From: Streptomyces carminius
Lineage (GTDB): Bacteria; Actinomycetota; Actinomycetes; Streptomycetales; Streptomycetaceae
Assembly (NCBI RefSeq): GCF_002794255.1
Contig: NZ_PGGW01000040.1
Coordinates: 124,001-188,000 of the forward strand
Reading direction: 5' to 3'
DNA length: 64,000 nucleotides
The translations under genes were made by a program, and so were the position numbers. Numbering within the stretch: position 1 is the first letter of the stretch; each line of letters begins with the position of its first letter. Positions 16,444 through 25,001 of the stretch are shown piece after piece. The notes beneath the pieces are model-generated. The model did no database searches. It had not been told where the DNA came from and was given only the letters and a program-made list of their open reading frames with translations.

Positions 16444-17076
16444 TCAGCCGCCGGACAGGGTGACCTGCCGGACGGGCAGCCCGGCCACGGAATCCGGGCA
16501 CGGCTCGCCGTCCTCGTCCCCGGCAGCCACGGCACGTTCCACCACGGCGTACCCGAAGCCGCCGGTCTCCCCCCGGTGCGCCAGGGCGGCACGGACCCGT
16601 ACGGCGTCCCGGCGGCCGGGACGCCCCACCACGACGCCCACGGCCTCGGTCCCGTCCGCGGTGATCTCCAGCAGCTCGACCGGCGTGGGCGTGTAGGCGT
16701 ACCAGGCGTCGCTGGTGCTGCCGAGCTCGTCCAGCAGCCAGGCGTACGCGAGCAGCGGCGGCGCGTCGCGGCCGGGCGCCCAGTGGATCCGGTCGTGGTT
16801 CCCGGGCGGGGGCGCCACCGGGCCCCGGGCGCCCAGTGCCGCCAGCAGTGCCGGTACGCCCGCCTCGGGGTCCGGGGCGACGGTGGCGGCGGTGCCGTCG
16901 GGCCAGGCCGCCTCGACCAGCGGGCGGGGCCCGGCCAGTGCGACACGGCGCACCACCAGCCCCAGCGCCGCGCTCCCCCGCTGGACGGCCGCCAGGTCCT
17001 TCACCAGCGGCGCCCACCACTCGGCTGCGGGCCACCGCCGGGCCGGACGGGTCGGACGGGTGGGCCGTGCGCTCAT
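16444..17076 (-). CDS. Conserved hypothetical soluble protein
   Basis: 210 aa from ATG at complement 17074-17076 (MSARPTRPTR), chosen because a strong terminator hairpin lies just upstream and because GAGGGAGCCC precedes it. A longer frame exists but would read through that hairpin. The protein has a basic start, then a mixed fold with AEWWAPLVKDLAAVQRGSAALGLVVRRVAL and WYAYTPTPVELLEITADG. Single Cys near the end. I do not recognise the family. Confidence 0.65.
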   Translation of the reverse strand: MSARPTRPTRPARRWPAAEWWAPLVKDLAAVQRGSAALGLVVRRVALAGPRPLVEAAWPDGTAATVAPDPEAGVPALLAALGARGPVAPPPGNHDRIHWAPGRDAPPLLAYAWLLDELGSTSDAWYAYTPTPVELLEITADGTEAVGVVVGRPGRRDAVRVRAALAHRGETGGFGYAVVERAVAAGDEDGEPCPDSVAGLPVRQVTLSGG

Positions 17077-17097
17077 CGGGCTCCCTCCACGGTCACG

Positions 17098-17138
17098 CCG
17101 GTGGGCCGGCCGGCGCCGGACGCCGGCCGGCCCACCGG
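17098..17138 (-). terminator. 18-bp stem hairpin behind the secreted-protein gene
   Basis: CCGGTGGGCCGGCCGGCG (17098-17115) pairs perfectly with 17121-17138 around CCGGA. It sits 8 bp after the stop of the upstream minus-strand gene. Confidence 0.88.
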
Positions 17139-17145
17139 ACACGGG

Positions 17146-17856
17146 TCAGATGTTGACGGCGTCCCGCACCCAGTCCGGGCAGCGGCCCGTCACGCCCTCA
17201 CAGAAGGCGGTGACGGCCCCGAACGCCTTGCCGTCGTCCAGCGTGCGGTAGTCCAGCCCGGCGCGCACCGTCATGACCTCGGTGACCCGGCAGCGGCGGA
17301 AGATCCACCACCCGCTGCACTCCACGTGCAGCACCTCGGTGCGGTAGTTCCACGTCGTGCCGCCGATGTTCTCCTTGCCCTCCGGACCGGGGCGCGGATA
17401 CATCGTGGTGGCCTTGACGGCGTCGAGGCTGAGATTGTGCTTCTGGTCGATCTTCCGCATCCCGAAGCCGCTGTTGCCGCCGTCCCACCAGCCCTTGCGC
17501 ATGACGGCGTTCCAGCCGTCCCGGTCCTGCCACTCGCCCTCGATGTCGTTGCGGTCGGCCGGCGGGGCCTGGAGCGGCGCCGCCGCGGACTCCTCCGCGC
17601 CGACCCGCTCACTCGCGGCGAGCCGCTCCACGGTCTCCCGCGGAATCCGGTGGTCGGTCAGCTCGCCGAGCTCGAACGGGCGGTCGCGAGGGATGCCCGC
17701 GCCGGTGTCGAAGACGGCGAACGTCACCTCACCGCGGGCGCCCGCCCCGTCCGGGGCCGCCGCCTGCGCCCCGGCGGGCACCGCCGTCACCACGGTGCTC
17801 AGCGCCGCCCCCAGGGCGACGGCCACCGCTGCCACACGTCTGCGTAGGGATCTCAT
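17146..17856 (-). CDS. Secreted protein of unknown function
   Basis: 236 aa from the ATG at complement 17854-17856, with GGGAGAGC upstream. A Sec signal peptide with Arg-rich n-region and AxA cleavage site (MRSLRRRVAAVAVALGAALS ... PAGAQA-AA) is followed by a polar mature domain with several Trp residues (WNAVMRKGWWDGGNSG; CSGWWIFRRCRVTEV) and three or four Cys likely paired in disulfides (HVECSGWW, RRCR, AFCEGVTGRC). No known domain. Own terminator. Confidence 0.75.
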   Translation of the reverse strand: MRSLRRRVAAVAVALGAALSTVVTAVPAGAQAAAPDGAGARGEVTFAVFDTGAGIPRDRPFELGELTDHRIPRETVERLAASERVGAEESAAAPLQAPPADRNDIEGEWQDRDGWNAVMRKGWWDGGNSGFGMRKIDQKHNLSLDAVKATTMYPRPGPEGKENIGGTTWNYRTEVLHVECSGWWIFRRCRVTEVMTVRAGLDYRTLDDGKAFGAVTAFCEGVTGRCPDWVRDAVNI

Positions 17857-18349
17857 GCCTCTGCTCTCCCGATTCGGGTGGTCCCGACAGCCCGCGCGGC
17901 GAGGCCGCACGAACCGCTTGGCGGTGCGGGACGCTAGCGCCGACCAGTCACCACAGAACAGACCCACCGGAACAAACAGGACACACCCCGCCGCAAGCCA
18001 CCCACCACCCGACTCCGGCGACCGGAACACCTCATACCAGTCCAGAAAGGCGCATCGCCCTCCCGACCGACCGCCGGGCCACCCCGCGACACTTCACGAA
18101 GTCGGCTTGTTCTCTACCCCCACACTCTGCGGCGTTCATCGTTTTAGCTGTTCAGAGCACTTTCCAGCGAAGCGCCACGGAAGGTTTCCAGCCCCGCGCC
18201 GCCCACTCGGCCCCACCTGCCCGTTCCGGAACGCTCACTCCGAGGCCCGGCAAGCGGCGAGCCTTTCACGGACATTCCGGAACGCCCCCTTCCAGGCACA
18301 CCCCGGGCGGGGGTCCGCGACCGCGGTCCTGGCCATTCCGACGAGAGGC
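17857..18349. other. Intergenic region with TTCCGGAACGC direct repeats
   Basis: About 490 bp with no convincing gene between two minus-strand genes. The 11-mer TTCCGGAACGC, containing the palindrome TTCCGGAA, occurs at 18224-18234 and 18275-18285, exactly 51 bp apart. A/T content is higher around 18110-18160. The region must hold the promoter of the secreted-protein gene. Confidence 0.4.
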
Positions 18350-19675
18350 TTACCGGTCTCCGGCCATCGGTGTCCCGGCCCTGGTCCTGGTCCTCGTCCA
18401 CCGGTAGAGCAGGGCCACCACCGCGACGAGTACCGGGACGAGGATGTAGGCGGCGGCGAACGGGGCGATCACGATGGTGAGCACCAGTGCGGTCATGGCG
18501 TGGACGCGGGTCTTGCCCGTGAGCAGGCGGACACCGGCCGCCATCCCCACGAGGTAGGTCACCAGCACGAGTGAGGCCGGGATGCCGACGATGTCCTCGG
18601 TCCCCCAGTCGCCGGCGAAGCCGACCAGCAGGCCGGCCGCGCCGATCCCGCCCACGGTCAGCACACCGGCCACCGGGACTCCGTTCGCGCCACGCCGGCC
18701 CAGGGGGGACGGGAGCCAGCCGTCACGGCCGAGCGCGTATCCGAGCCGGGAGACGGAGGCGATGAAAGCGTTCGTGGTGCCCAGGCTGATCACGGTGGCG
18801 AGGACGGCGGCGGCGACAGTGGCGCTGAAGCCCAGACCGGTGCCCAGCACCTCACCGACCGCGATCCGGTCCAGCGCGGCGTTGCCGTAAGTCGCCGTCC
18901 CGACGACCGCGAAGGAGATCCCCGCGTACAGGACGAGGACCACCACGACCGTCGTCACCGTCGCGCGGGTCATGTCGCGCCGCACGTCGCGGAACTCGCC
19001 CGCGAGATGAGCCACCGCTTCCCAGCCGGCGAAAGCGAAGAACAGTACGACGGCGGCCTGGGCGATGCCGGAGACTCCGTGCGGGGCGAACGAGGTGAAC
19101 GCGTCGGCGGTCACGTGCGGGAGTGCGGTGACAGTCGCTGCCAGGAGGAGGAGCGCGACGCCGCCGGCCAGAGCGAGTTGCACACGTCCGCTCAGACGCA
19201 TTCCCACGAGGTTCGCCGCCACGGCCAGGGCCAGGATCACGGCCGCGATCAGGTAGGCGGAGGACTGGTCCGTACCCAGGGCCGTCGCGACGTAGTAGCC
19301 ACCGGTCAACGGCACGACCGTCTGCCCGATCGACCCGGCGACGAAGTAGAACCAGCCGGCCAGCCCGCCCGCCGTCGGGCCGAAGGCCCGCGTGGCGTAG
19401 GTGGCGATCCCGCCGGCGTCCGGGTACCGCGTGGCAAGAGCCGCGAACGTCATCGCCAGCGGCAGACCGAGCAACCCCATGAAGAGCCAGGCCACCAGGG
19501 ACGCCGGGCCCGCCATCGAAGCCGTCTGCCCGGGAAGGACCAGAACGCCCGCACCCAGCACGGCTCCGACGTACAGCGCCACCGCCTGCCCGTAACCGAT
19601 GGTGCCCCGCGGCGGCGGCATCTCCCGTTCCTGCCCCGCCGTGCCGTACGTCCGGCCAGTGGTACTCACCCTCAT
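18350..19675 (-). CDS. APC-superfamily amino acid permease
   Basis: 441 aa from ATG with a clear AAGGAG site. Typical APC start GTIGYGQAVALYVGAVLGAGVLVLPGQTASMAGPASLVAW with the unwound-helix GAGVLVLPG motif, followed by about 12 helices and FAFAGWEAVAHLAGEF in helix 6. Imports (or exchanges) amino acids or related compounds through the membrane; substrate not evident. Divergent from an AraC/GlxA-like regulator with 91 bp between starts, which probably controls it. Confidence 0.88.
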   Translation of the reverse strand: MRVSTTGRTYGTAGQEREMPPPRGTIGYGQAVALYVGAVLGAGVLVLPGQTASMAGPASLVAWLFMGLLGLPLAMTFAALATRYPDAGGIATYATRAFGPTAGGLAGWFYFVAGSIGQTVVPLTGGYYVATALGTDQSSAYLIAAVILALAVAANLVGMRLSGRVQLALAGGVALLLLAATVTALPHVTADAFTSFAPHGVSGIAQAAVVLFFAFAGWEAVAHLAGEFRDVRRDMTRATVTTVVVVLVLYAGISFAVVGTATYGNAALDRIAVGEVLGTGLGFSATVAAAVLATVISLGTTNAFIASVSRLGYALGRDGWLPSPLGRRGANGVPVAGVLTVGGIGAAGLLVGFAGDWGTEDIVGIPASLVLVTYLVGMAAGVRLLTGKTRVHAMTALVLTIVIAPFAAAYILVPVLVAVVALLYRWTRTRTRAGTPMAGDR

Positions 19676-19766
19676 ACTCCTTCCGGACCGCGGAGCCGGG
19701 AGCCCCCGGCAGCAGGCATCAGCCTCGGCCTTCCGCCGCCGGCACACCAGTGGCAAGCTTGCCGAT

Positions 19767-20978
19767 ATGCGCGCGGATCTTGCCGCCCATCGTGTTGCGG
19801 TCGCCGTCACCGAGGGAGCACCCGTCTTCGAACTGGCCGTGCCCTGTGAGGTCTTCGGCATCAACCGGCCCGACCTCGCCGACCCCTGGTACGAACTGCA
19901 GATCTGCGCCGTCCGACCGGGCACCCGGGTCGCGCACGGCTTCATCGCGCAGGAAGCACACGATCTCGACCGTCTCGTCCAGGCGGACACCGTGGTGATC
20001 CCCAGCTGCGCCGAAACACACCGACCGCCCCCGGAACTGGCCGACGCCGTCCGCGCCGCACACGCCGCCGGAGCCCGGATCGCCGCCATCTGCTCCGGCG
20101 CCTTCGTCCTGGCGGCCGCCGGTCTGCTCGACGGCCGACGCGCCACCACGCACTGGATGCACGCCGCAGAGCTGGCCCACCGCTATCCGAAGGTGCACGT
20201 CGATCCGAAAGTGCTGTACATCGAGGACGGCGGCGTCTACACCTCAGCCGGCACCGCCGCCGGCATCGACCTCTGTCTTGAACTGGTCCGGGCCGATCAC
20301 GGAACCACCGTCGTCAACGCCCTGGCCCGCCGGCTCGTCACACCACCCCACCGCGAAGGAGGCCAGTCCCAGTACGTCGACGTGCCCGCCGTCGCCCGCG
20401 ACGACACCCGGCTTGCCCCCTTGCTGGAGTGGGCCCGCTCCCGGCTCGACCGGCCCCTCACCCTCGACGACCTCGCACGCCACGCCAATCTCAGCAGACG
20501 CACACTGGCCCGCCGCTTCGAGGAAACCGTCAGGATGCCACCGCTGCGCTGGCTCCAGCAGGAACGCATCCGCTACGCCCAGCACCTGCTGGAAGGGACT
20601 CCCCTCTCCATCGAACACGTGGCGGCCCACAGCGGACTGGGCAGCGCGGCGAACCTGCGACGGCACTTCACACGGCACGTCGGCCTGTCCCCCGTGGCCT
20701 ACCGCCGCGCCTTCCAGGGCGGACCGGCCCACGGCGACGACCGTGCAGGGTCGGATCCGGTGGCGGACGCCGGAGACTTCCCCCAGACGGTGCCTGTGCA
20801 CAGCACACCGACGATCCCGGCCGGTAGTCCCCGGACAGCTCCACGGCCGACAGAAGCCTGCTTGCACTGCCGGGACTCAGGCCGTGAGCCGCCCACCCCG
20901 CCGACGACCGAGGCGGGACACAGGGAGACAACACGATGCGCTGCTTGCTTGTCTACGATGAGTAGTCGAGAAACCTGA
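19767..20978 (+). CDS. GlxA-type AraC regulator with DJ-1/PfpI-like sensor domain and extended tail
   Basis: 403 aa. Residues about 5-170 form a class-I glutamine amidotransferase/DJ-1-like domain (VAVAVTEGAPVFELAVPCEVFG; IAAICSGAFVLAAAGLLDGRRATTHW). Residues about 220-315 hold two AraC helix-turn-helix motifs (LTLDDLARHANLSRRTLARRFEE; LSIEHVAAHSGLGSAANLRRHF). The family is usually about 320 aa; the extra 85 residues here are Pro/Thr-rich and end with two CxxC motifs (ACLHC and RCAAC). Start ATG 19767 lacks a strong ribosome site but matches family starts. Confidence 0.88.
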   Translation: MRADLAAHRVAVAVTEGAPVFELAVPCEVFGINRPDLADPWYELQICAVRPGTRVAHGFIAQEAHDLDRLVQADTVVIPSCAETHRPPPELADAVRAAHAAGARIAAICSGAFVLAAAGLLDGRRATTHWMHAAELAHRYPKVHVDPKVLYIEDGGVYTSAGTAAGIDLCLELVRADHGTTVVNALARRLVTPPHREGGQSQYVDVPAVARDDTRLAPLLEWARSRLDRPLTLDDLARHANLSRRTLARRFEETVRMPPLRWLQQERIRYAQHLLEGTPLSIEHVAAHSGLGSAANLRRHFTRHVGLSPVAYRRAFQGGPAHGDDRAGSDPVADAGDFPQTVPVHSTPTIPAGSPRTAPRPTEACLHCRDSGREPPTPPTTEAGHRETTRCAACLSTMSSRET

Positions 20979-21059
20979 TCCGGGCAGCTCACCGAGGAGA
21001 CACCCGGCCCTCCGCCGGGCCACACTGGGAGGACCGCCCGGAAGGAGGTGAAAGGAACC

Positions 21060-21626
21060 GTGAGTGTCGCCTACAGCCATGGCGGGCCGTGGACCGTGGA
21101 CGAGGTCCTGGCCCTGCCCGAGGACACCTCGCAGCGCGTCGAGCTGGTCGGGGGTGCGCTGATGATGAGTCCCGCTCCCGGGCTGGGGCACCAGCGCGCC
21201 TCGCACCGGCTGCACGTCCTGCTGGAGCAGGCCGCCGAAGCCGTCGGCGCCGACGTGGAGGTGTTCGAGGCGATCAACGTCGTCGTTCCCGACGGGCTGC
21301 TCATCCCGGACCTGGCCGTGGTCGACGCGGCGGCCACCGAGGAAGCGGGCGTCGCCGTCTCCGCCCACGACGTCCTCACCGTGGTGGAGATCGCCTCCCC
21401 CTCCACCCGGATCGCCGATCGCAAGCTCAAACCGTCGCTGTACGCGGCGGCGGGCATCGAGCACTACTGGCGCGTCGAGCTGGAGCCCGCACCACGGCTG
21501 ATCGTCGGCCGACTGCGGCACGGCACCTACACCGAGCAGCCGCCCCACCTGGCGGGCGCCGTCGCCCACCTCGACGAGCCGTTCCCCGTCACCTTCGACC
21601 CCGCCCGCCTGACCGCCCGCCGGTAG
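21060..21626 (+). CDS. Uma2-family (DUF820) putative restriction-like endonuclease
   Basis: 188 aa from GTG 21060, which is about 10 nt behind GGAAGGAGGTGA; a GTG 12 nt earlier is too close to that site. PD-(D/E)xK fold signature: LIPDLAVVD, VVEIASPSTRIADRKLK and YAAAGIEHYWRVE. These proteins are very numerous in Streptomyces and cyanobacteria and their role is unclear. The gene is convergent with an AAA ATPase, stops 15 bp apart. Confidence 0.85.
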   Translation: MSVAYSHGGPWTVDEVLALPEDTSQRVELVGGALMMSPAPGLGHQRASHRLHVLLEQAAEAVGADVEVFEAINVVVPDGLLIPDLAVVDAAATEEAGVAVSAHDVLTVVEIASPSTRIADRKLKPSLYAAAGIEHYWRVELEPAPRLIVGRLRHGTYTEQPPHLAGAVAHLDEPFPVTFDPARLTARR

Positions 21627-21641
21627 CCCGCTCCGGCCGCC

Positions 21642-22349
21642 TCAGTCGAGGATGTGCCGCAGATACGCGCCCGGGTTCTCTAGGTAGCGGCGCCAGTGGT
21701 CGACCAGGGCGAGTTCGCGCCAGGCCACCCGGCGCATGCCGTGCTCGCCGACCTCGACTATGTCCGCGCCCGGCAGCGCGGTCAGCAGCGGGGAGTGGGT
21801 GGCGCAGACGACCTGGCCGCCGTTCCTCGTCAACTGGTCGAGGTGGCCGAGCAGTTCGAGGCAGGAGGAGAACGACAGGGCCGCCTCCGGCTCGTCCATC
21901 ACATACAGCCCCGGGGCGAGGAACTTCTCCCGGAAGGCCGCGAGGAAGCCCTCGCCGTGGCTGACCGCTTCCGGAGCGAAGCCCTCCCGGTCCAGCGCGT
22001 TCATCGCCGTCTCCGCACGCAGGAAGAACCCCTTGCGGGCGGCCCAGCTCCCCAGCATGCGCCGCCCGCCCGGCGCCGCGTCGAAGCGGACCGACTGGCC
22101 CAGCACCGACTTGCCCCGGGAGCTCGCGTAGCGCCAGTCGTGCGAGCCGCCCCAGGGGTCCAGCCCGAAGCCCTCCGCCAGCGCCTCGACCAGTGTCGAC
22201 TTGCCCGAGCCGTTCTCGCCGACGAGGAAGGTCACCGGCGCGGTGAAGCACAACCCGTTCCCCAGGAGCTCGCGGACACAGGGAACGGACCAGGGCCAGC
22301 GCCGCTCGTCGTACGAGGCCACATGTGCGTATGCGCGTTCGACGATCAC
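21642..22349 (-). CDS. AAA-family ATPase (SMC/ABC-like head)
   Basis: 235 aa from GTG (complement 22347-22349; IVERAYAHVASYDERRWPW). Walker A FLVGENGSGKSTLVEAL, Walker B LYVMDEPEAALSF, and switch His CATHSPLLTALPG. A compact ABC-type head domain without a coiled coil, as in the AAA_21/23 'ATP-binding protein' families. An earlier ATG would add 48 residues not resembling the family. Substrate unknown; such proteins occur in stress and defence contexts but nothing here proves that. Confidence 0.82.
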   Translation of the reverse strand: MIVERAYAHVASYDERRWPWSVPCVRELLGNGLCFTAPVTFLVGENGSGKSTLVEALAEGFGLDPWGGSHDWRYASSRGKSVLGQSVRFDAAPGGRRMLGSWAARKGFFLRAETAMNALDREGFAPEAVSHGEGFLAAFREKFLAPGLYVMDEPEAALSFSSCLELLGHLDQLTRNGGQVVCATHSPLLTALPGADIVEVGEHGMRRVAWRELALVDHWRRYLENPGAYLRHILD

Positions 22350-22520
22350 GTGCTGAGTCTCACACGGGCCACCGACAGCGGAGGCGGCACCGGAGAATGG
22401 CGGTGGCCTCGGCAAACGTGTCCCGTCCTGGTGGGAGTGCCCGCACGGTGCCGAAAGAGTGGCCAAGAGGAAACCGTACGCCCGGGCGCACACCGGATCG
22501 GCGGGTGCATACTGGCATCA

Positions 22521-22742
22521 ATGACAAAGCCAGCCGCAGCCCGGCGCCACTTGCCCACCAGCCCCTTCAAGGCCCCGGTCGTACCACCCCCCAAGCACTT
22601 CGCCGTGGGAGACCGGGTCACACACGACACGTACGGCCTCGGCCGGGTCACCGGCGTCGATGACGGCGTCGCGGTCCTCGTCGACTTCGGTGCCCGTCAG
22701 GGTTGGATCCAGAGCCCGTACTCCAAACTGGCCCATCTCTGA
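22521..22742 (+). CDS. Small CarD/Tudor-like beta-barrel protein (73 aa)
   Basis: The ATG lies 8 nt after a weak purine stretch. A basic Pro-rich start (TKPAAARRHLPTSPFKAPVVPPPKH) precedes FAVGDRVTHDTYGLGRVTGV then VLVDFGARQGWIQSPYSKLAHL. The core VGDRVTHDTYGLGRV... resembles the SH3/Tudor-like repeats of UvrD C-terminal and CarD/RapA-interacting domains. It may bind RNA polymerase or a nucleic-acid enzyme; this is inference. Confidence 0.75.
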   Translation: MTKPAAARRHLPTSPFKAPVVPPPKHFAVGDRVTHDTYGLGRVTGVDDGVAVLVDFGARQGWIQSPYSKLAHL

Positions 22743-22792
22743 GCCCCCACTCGTCACCTACGCTCGGCGCACCCCTCCGAAAGGGATTTCCC

Positions 22793-23053
22793 ATCGACAC
22801 GCCTTCTCTGTTCTCCGCGCCCGAACCGGCGCCCACACCCCCCACAACAGAGGCACGGCCTCCGGCGAGGAATCCCTTCCAGGCTCCCGACTTCGCGGAC
22901 GTCACGCTCGTGGACGCCGATTCGGAGGACTCCGACTCGGAGCACCCCGGCCACGACGACCGGGAGCGGCCGAGCGAGTCCTCCGCACGGTCCGGCGCAC
23001 CGTCGGCACGGCCCCGGCAGGCTCGCGCGCGCCGGAAGCCCCGGCGCCGCTGA
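22793..23053 (+). CDS. Acidic/basic low-complexity protein with uncertain, possibly non-canonical start
   Basis: An 86-codon frame with strong third-position G/C: DTPSLFSAPEPAPTPP, then NPFQAPDFADVTLVDADSED and an Arg/Lys-rich end (RQARARRKPRRR). A good GAAAGGGA site sits 6 nt ahead of an ATC codon at 22793. The only usual upstream starts are TTG 22703 and CTG 22739, both inside or at the end of the previous gene. A perfect terminator follows its stop. No family recognised. Confidence 0.5.
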   Translation: MDTPSLFSAPEPAPTPPTTEARPPARNPFQAPDFADVTLVDADSEDSDSEHPGHDDRERPSESSARSGAPSARPRQARARRKPRRR

Positions 23054-23064
23054 GCGGCACGGCG

Positions 23065-23094
23065 GACGGCCCTCGCCGGACGGCGAGGGCCGTC
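23065..23094. terminator. 13-bp perfect hairpin, bidirectional
   Basis: GACGGCCCTCGCC (23065-23077) and GGCGAGGGCCGTC (23082-23094) with loop GGAC. It lies between a plus-strand gene and the convergent DUF397 gene. Confidence 0.92.
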
Positions 23095-23131
23095 GACGTA
23101 TGCCGGGGGCCGGATCGTCCGGCCCGACGGC

Positions 23132-23347
23132 TCAGGCGGTGAGCCGCCCGCCCCGGACGGCGGTCACGAACGACGCCCAGGCGTCCGGTCCGAAGACGAG
23201 CGCCGGACCCTGCGGTTCCTTGCTGTCCCGCACCGGGACGGCACCGGGGAGCCCGTCGGCCACCTCGACGCAGTTGCCCCCGTCCTGGTTGCTGTAGCTG
23301 GACTTGCGCCACTGCACTGCGGTTATCCCCTGCTGGGATGCGGTCAT
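23132..23347 (-). CDS. DUF397 protein
   Basis: 71 aa with the family signature VQWRKSSYSNQDGGNCVEVAD, then VPVRDSKEPQGPALVFGPDAWASFV. DUF397 proteins are encoded immediately after XRE/DUF5753 regulators throughout Streptomyces; the pair BldB/WhiJ-type systems in development are known examples. The start overlaps the upstream regulator stop by 4 bp, so they are co-translated. Confidence 0.92.
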   Translation of the reverse strand: MTASQQGITAVQWRKSSYSNQDGGNCVEVADGLPGAVPVRDSKEPQGPALVFGPDAWASFVTAVRGGRLTA

Positions 23348-24174
23348 GGAAGCTCCTCCAGGAGTTGGAGTACGAACTCCGCTGATTCACGCGGAGGCAG
23401 AGCATGATCACGCAGCCGGTCGAAGTCGACCGTAAGCCGTTCGACTTTGGCTGCCTCCTCGATCAGTTCCCCGCTGTACCCGCTCTCCACCCAGGCGACC
23501 GTCCGGCCGTCCAGAAGACGCAGAAGTGCCGTGTCCGTGTTGGCCAGTTCGCAGGGACCGGCCGAGAACGGGAGAACCTGGATCATCACGTTCTCCTGTC
23601 TCGTCATCTCCTCCAAGTGCTTCAACTGGCCACGCCACTCCTCGGCATCCGGAAGCGGCCGGCGCAGCACGGCTTCATCGAGGATCGCGCGGAAGTAGGC
23701 CGGTTCCTTGCGGATCAGCGCGTCCTTGCGGCTCATCCGCGCATCCGTCTGCTGGTCCAACTCCGCGCTCGGCGGCAGGCCGCCCAGCCGGAACATGTGA
23801 CGGGCGTACGCCTCGGTCTGGAGCAAACCGGGCATGAGGCTGGGTGAGTACTGCTGGATACCCACGGCCTCGGCCTCCAGGGCCATGAAGCGGCGATAGC
23901 GCTCACGGAACTGGGTGGTGTCGGCGACCGCCAGCTCCCACAGGACCAGCAGCATCCCCCGCGTCCCGTAGTACTGGTCGAGGGCCTGGACGACGTCGGG
24001 GCTGCTGACCGTGTGGCCGCTCTCCATCTTGGAGAACAGCGACCAGTCCCAGCCCAGCGCCTCACCGAGCTTGCGCAGGCTGAGTTTCCGCTCGGTGCGC
24101 AGCAGCCGGATCTCCTCCGCGAACCGCCGGCGCGGCTCCTGGCTGCGCCCGGTGACGACCCTTCTCGGCGGCAA
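23344..24174 (-). CDS. XRE-family regulator with DUF5753 (WhiJ-like)
   Basis: 276 aa from TTG (complement 24172-24174), supported by a strong GGAGGGAGG site at good spacing and lack of an ATG/GTG nearby. Helix-turn-helix at about 15-70 (FAEEIRLLRTERKLSLRKLGEALGWDWSLFSKMESGHTV), DUF5753 from about 90 (YSPSLMPGLLQTEAYARHMF ... QVLPFSAGPC). WhiJ relatives act with DUF397 partners in development and antibiotic control. It faces a divergent DUF7848 trio across 222 bp. Confidence 0.92.
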   Translation of the reverse strand: MPPRRVVTGRSQEPRRRFAEEIRLLRTERKLSLRKLGEALGWDWSLFSKMESGHTVSSPDVVQALDQYYGTRGMLLVLWELAVADTTQFRERYRRFMALEAEAVGIQQYSPSLMPGLLQTEAYARHMFRLGGLPPSAELDQQTDARMSRKDALIRKEPAYFRAILDEAVLRRPLPDAEEWRGQLKHLEEMTRQENVMIQVLPFSAGPCELANTDTALLRLLDGRTVAWVESGYSGELIEEAAKVERLTVDFDRLRDHALPPRESAEFVLQLLEELP

Positions 24175-24396
24175 GGCGACCTCCCTCCGTTGTAGGTGTG
24201 GAAACGGCCCCGCAGGCCGGTGCCACCGGCTCCGAGCAGGGATTTCCGGGCTCCGTTCCGGGTCATGCTCGTAACCGGACAGGCACCCACGGTAGTAGTC
24301 ACATCACATCTTGTGCAGGGAAATCCCGGATGGAGCACCACATATGGTTACGGAACGGCGGGCCGTTGACGGAGAGAAGGCCGGGGAGGCCGCGCG

Positions 24397-24672
24397 GTGA
24401 CCCGGCGCGTGTTCCGGTATGTGCCGTTCACCGTGGGCCAGGACGAGACCGCCGAGCCGGAGTACGCGTCCCGCTGCGTCTCCGGGGACGAGGCGGAGTG
24501 CGGTGCGGCGTCCGGTACGCACCACCACCCCGGGCCCGTCGAGGAGTGGCAGCGCAGGCACGTCCAGGAGACCGGGCACCGGCGGTACCGCCGGACCTTC
24601 GCGGACTACGCAGTCTTCCGGACCGCCGAGGACTGGACCGAGGGCGGAACCGGGGACGGGGGTACGGCATGA
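24397..24672 (+). CDS. DUF7848-type small protein
   Basis: 91 aa from GTG behind GGGGAGG. Begins RRVFRYVPFTVGQDETAEPEYASRC and has a Cys/His pattern CVSGDEAECG with HHHPGPVEEWQRRHVQETGHRRYRR, suggesting a zinc-binding fold. Members are common next to DUF397/XRE loci in Streptomyces. ATGA overlap with the next gene. Function unknown. Confidence 0.8.
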   Translation: MTRRVFRYVPFTVGQDETAEPEYASRCVSGDEAECGAASGTHHHPGPVEEWQRRHVQETGHRRYRRTFADYAVFRTAEDWTEGGTGDGGTA

Positions 24673-25001
24673 CGTTCGCCCCGGCCGTCGAGCGCCCGTG
24701 GCGCGACGGATGGCCGCTCCCCGCGCAGCCGGGCGACGCCAACAGGTGGGTGAGAGGGTCCTGTTGGCTGTACTGCCGACGCGCGGACGTACGCGTACTG
24801 TGGGTCGGATCCGTACATGTTCCCGGTGCCATCGGGGATCTGTACGCGTGCGGCGCCTGCATCGCGGAACTCGACCACATGGTCCGCGCCCAGTCCCACA
24901 CCCGGGACGCGCCCGCCGACCGCCCGCGGCCCGGCCGTCACCGGCTGCCCCGCCGCAGGCTGTACCGCTTCCCGCCCCCCACCCGGAGAGCCGCCCGATG
25001 A
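24669..25001 (+). CDS. Small Cys-containing protein of the DUF7848 operon
   Basis: 110 aa, start overlapping the previous stop. Mid-region WVRGSCWLYCRRADVRVLWVGSV and DLYACGACIAELDHMV has five Cys residues (CWLYC and CGAC) consistent with a small zinc ribbon. The C-terminus is very basic (RPRPGRHRLPRRRLYRFPPPTRRAAR). Typical of accessory Streptomyces loci; no function known. Confidence 0.72.
   Translation: MTFAPAVERPWRDGWPLPAQPGDANRWVRGSCWLYCRRADVRVLWVGSVHVPGAIGDLYACGACIAELDHMVRAQSHTRDAPADRPRPGRHRLPRRRLYRFPPPTRRAAR

Noticed and set aside
18224..18285. TTCCGGAACGC repeats as a possible operator pair for the AraC regulator
   Set aside because: They lie downstream of the permease gene, far from the divergent permease/AraC promoter region at 19676-19766, so they are kept only as a repeat.
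18144..18401. 85-codon minus-strand frame in the gap next to the APC permease
   Set aside because: No ribosome site, Arg/Gly/Ser low-complexity content, and it overlaps the start of the terminator region and permease end.
21696..22742. A 348-codon plus-strand frame running into the small CarD-like gene
   Set aside because: The first 275 codons are antisense to the AAA ATPase; only the last 73 codons, starting at ATG 22521, have a recognisable fold.
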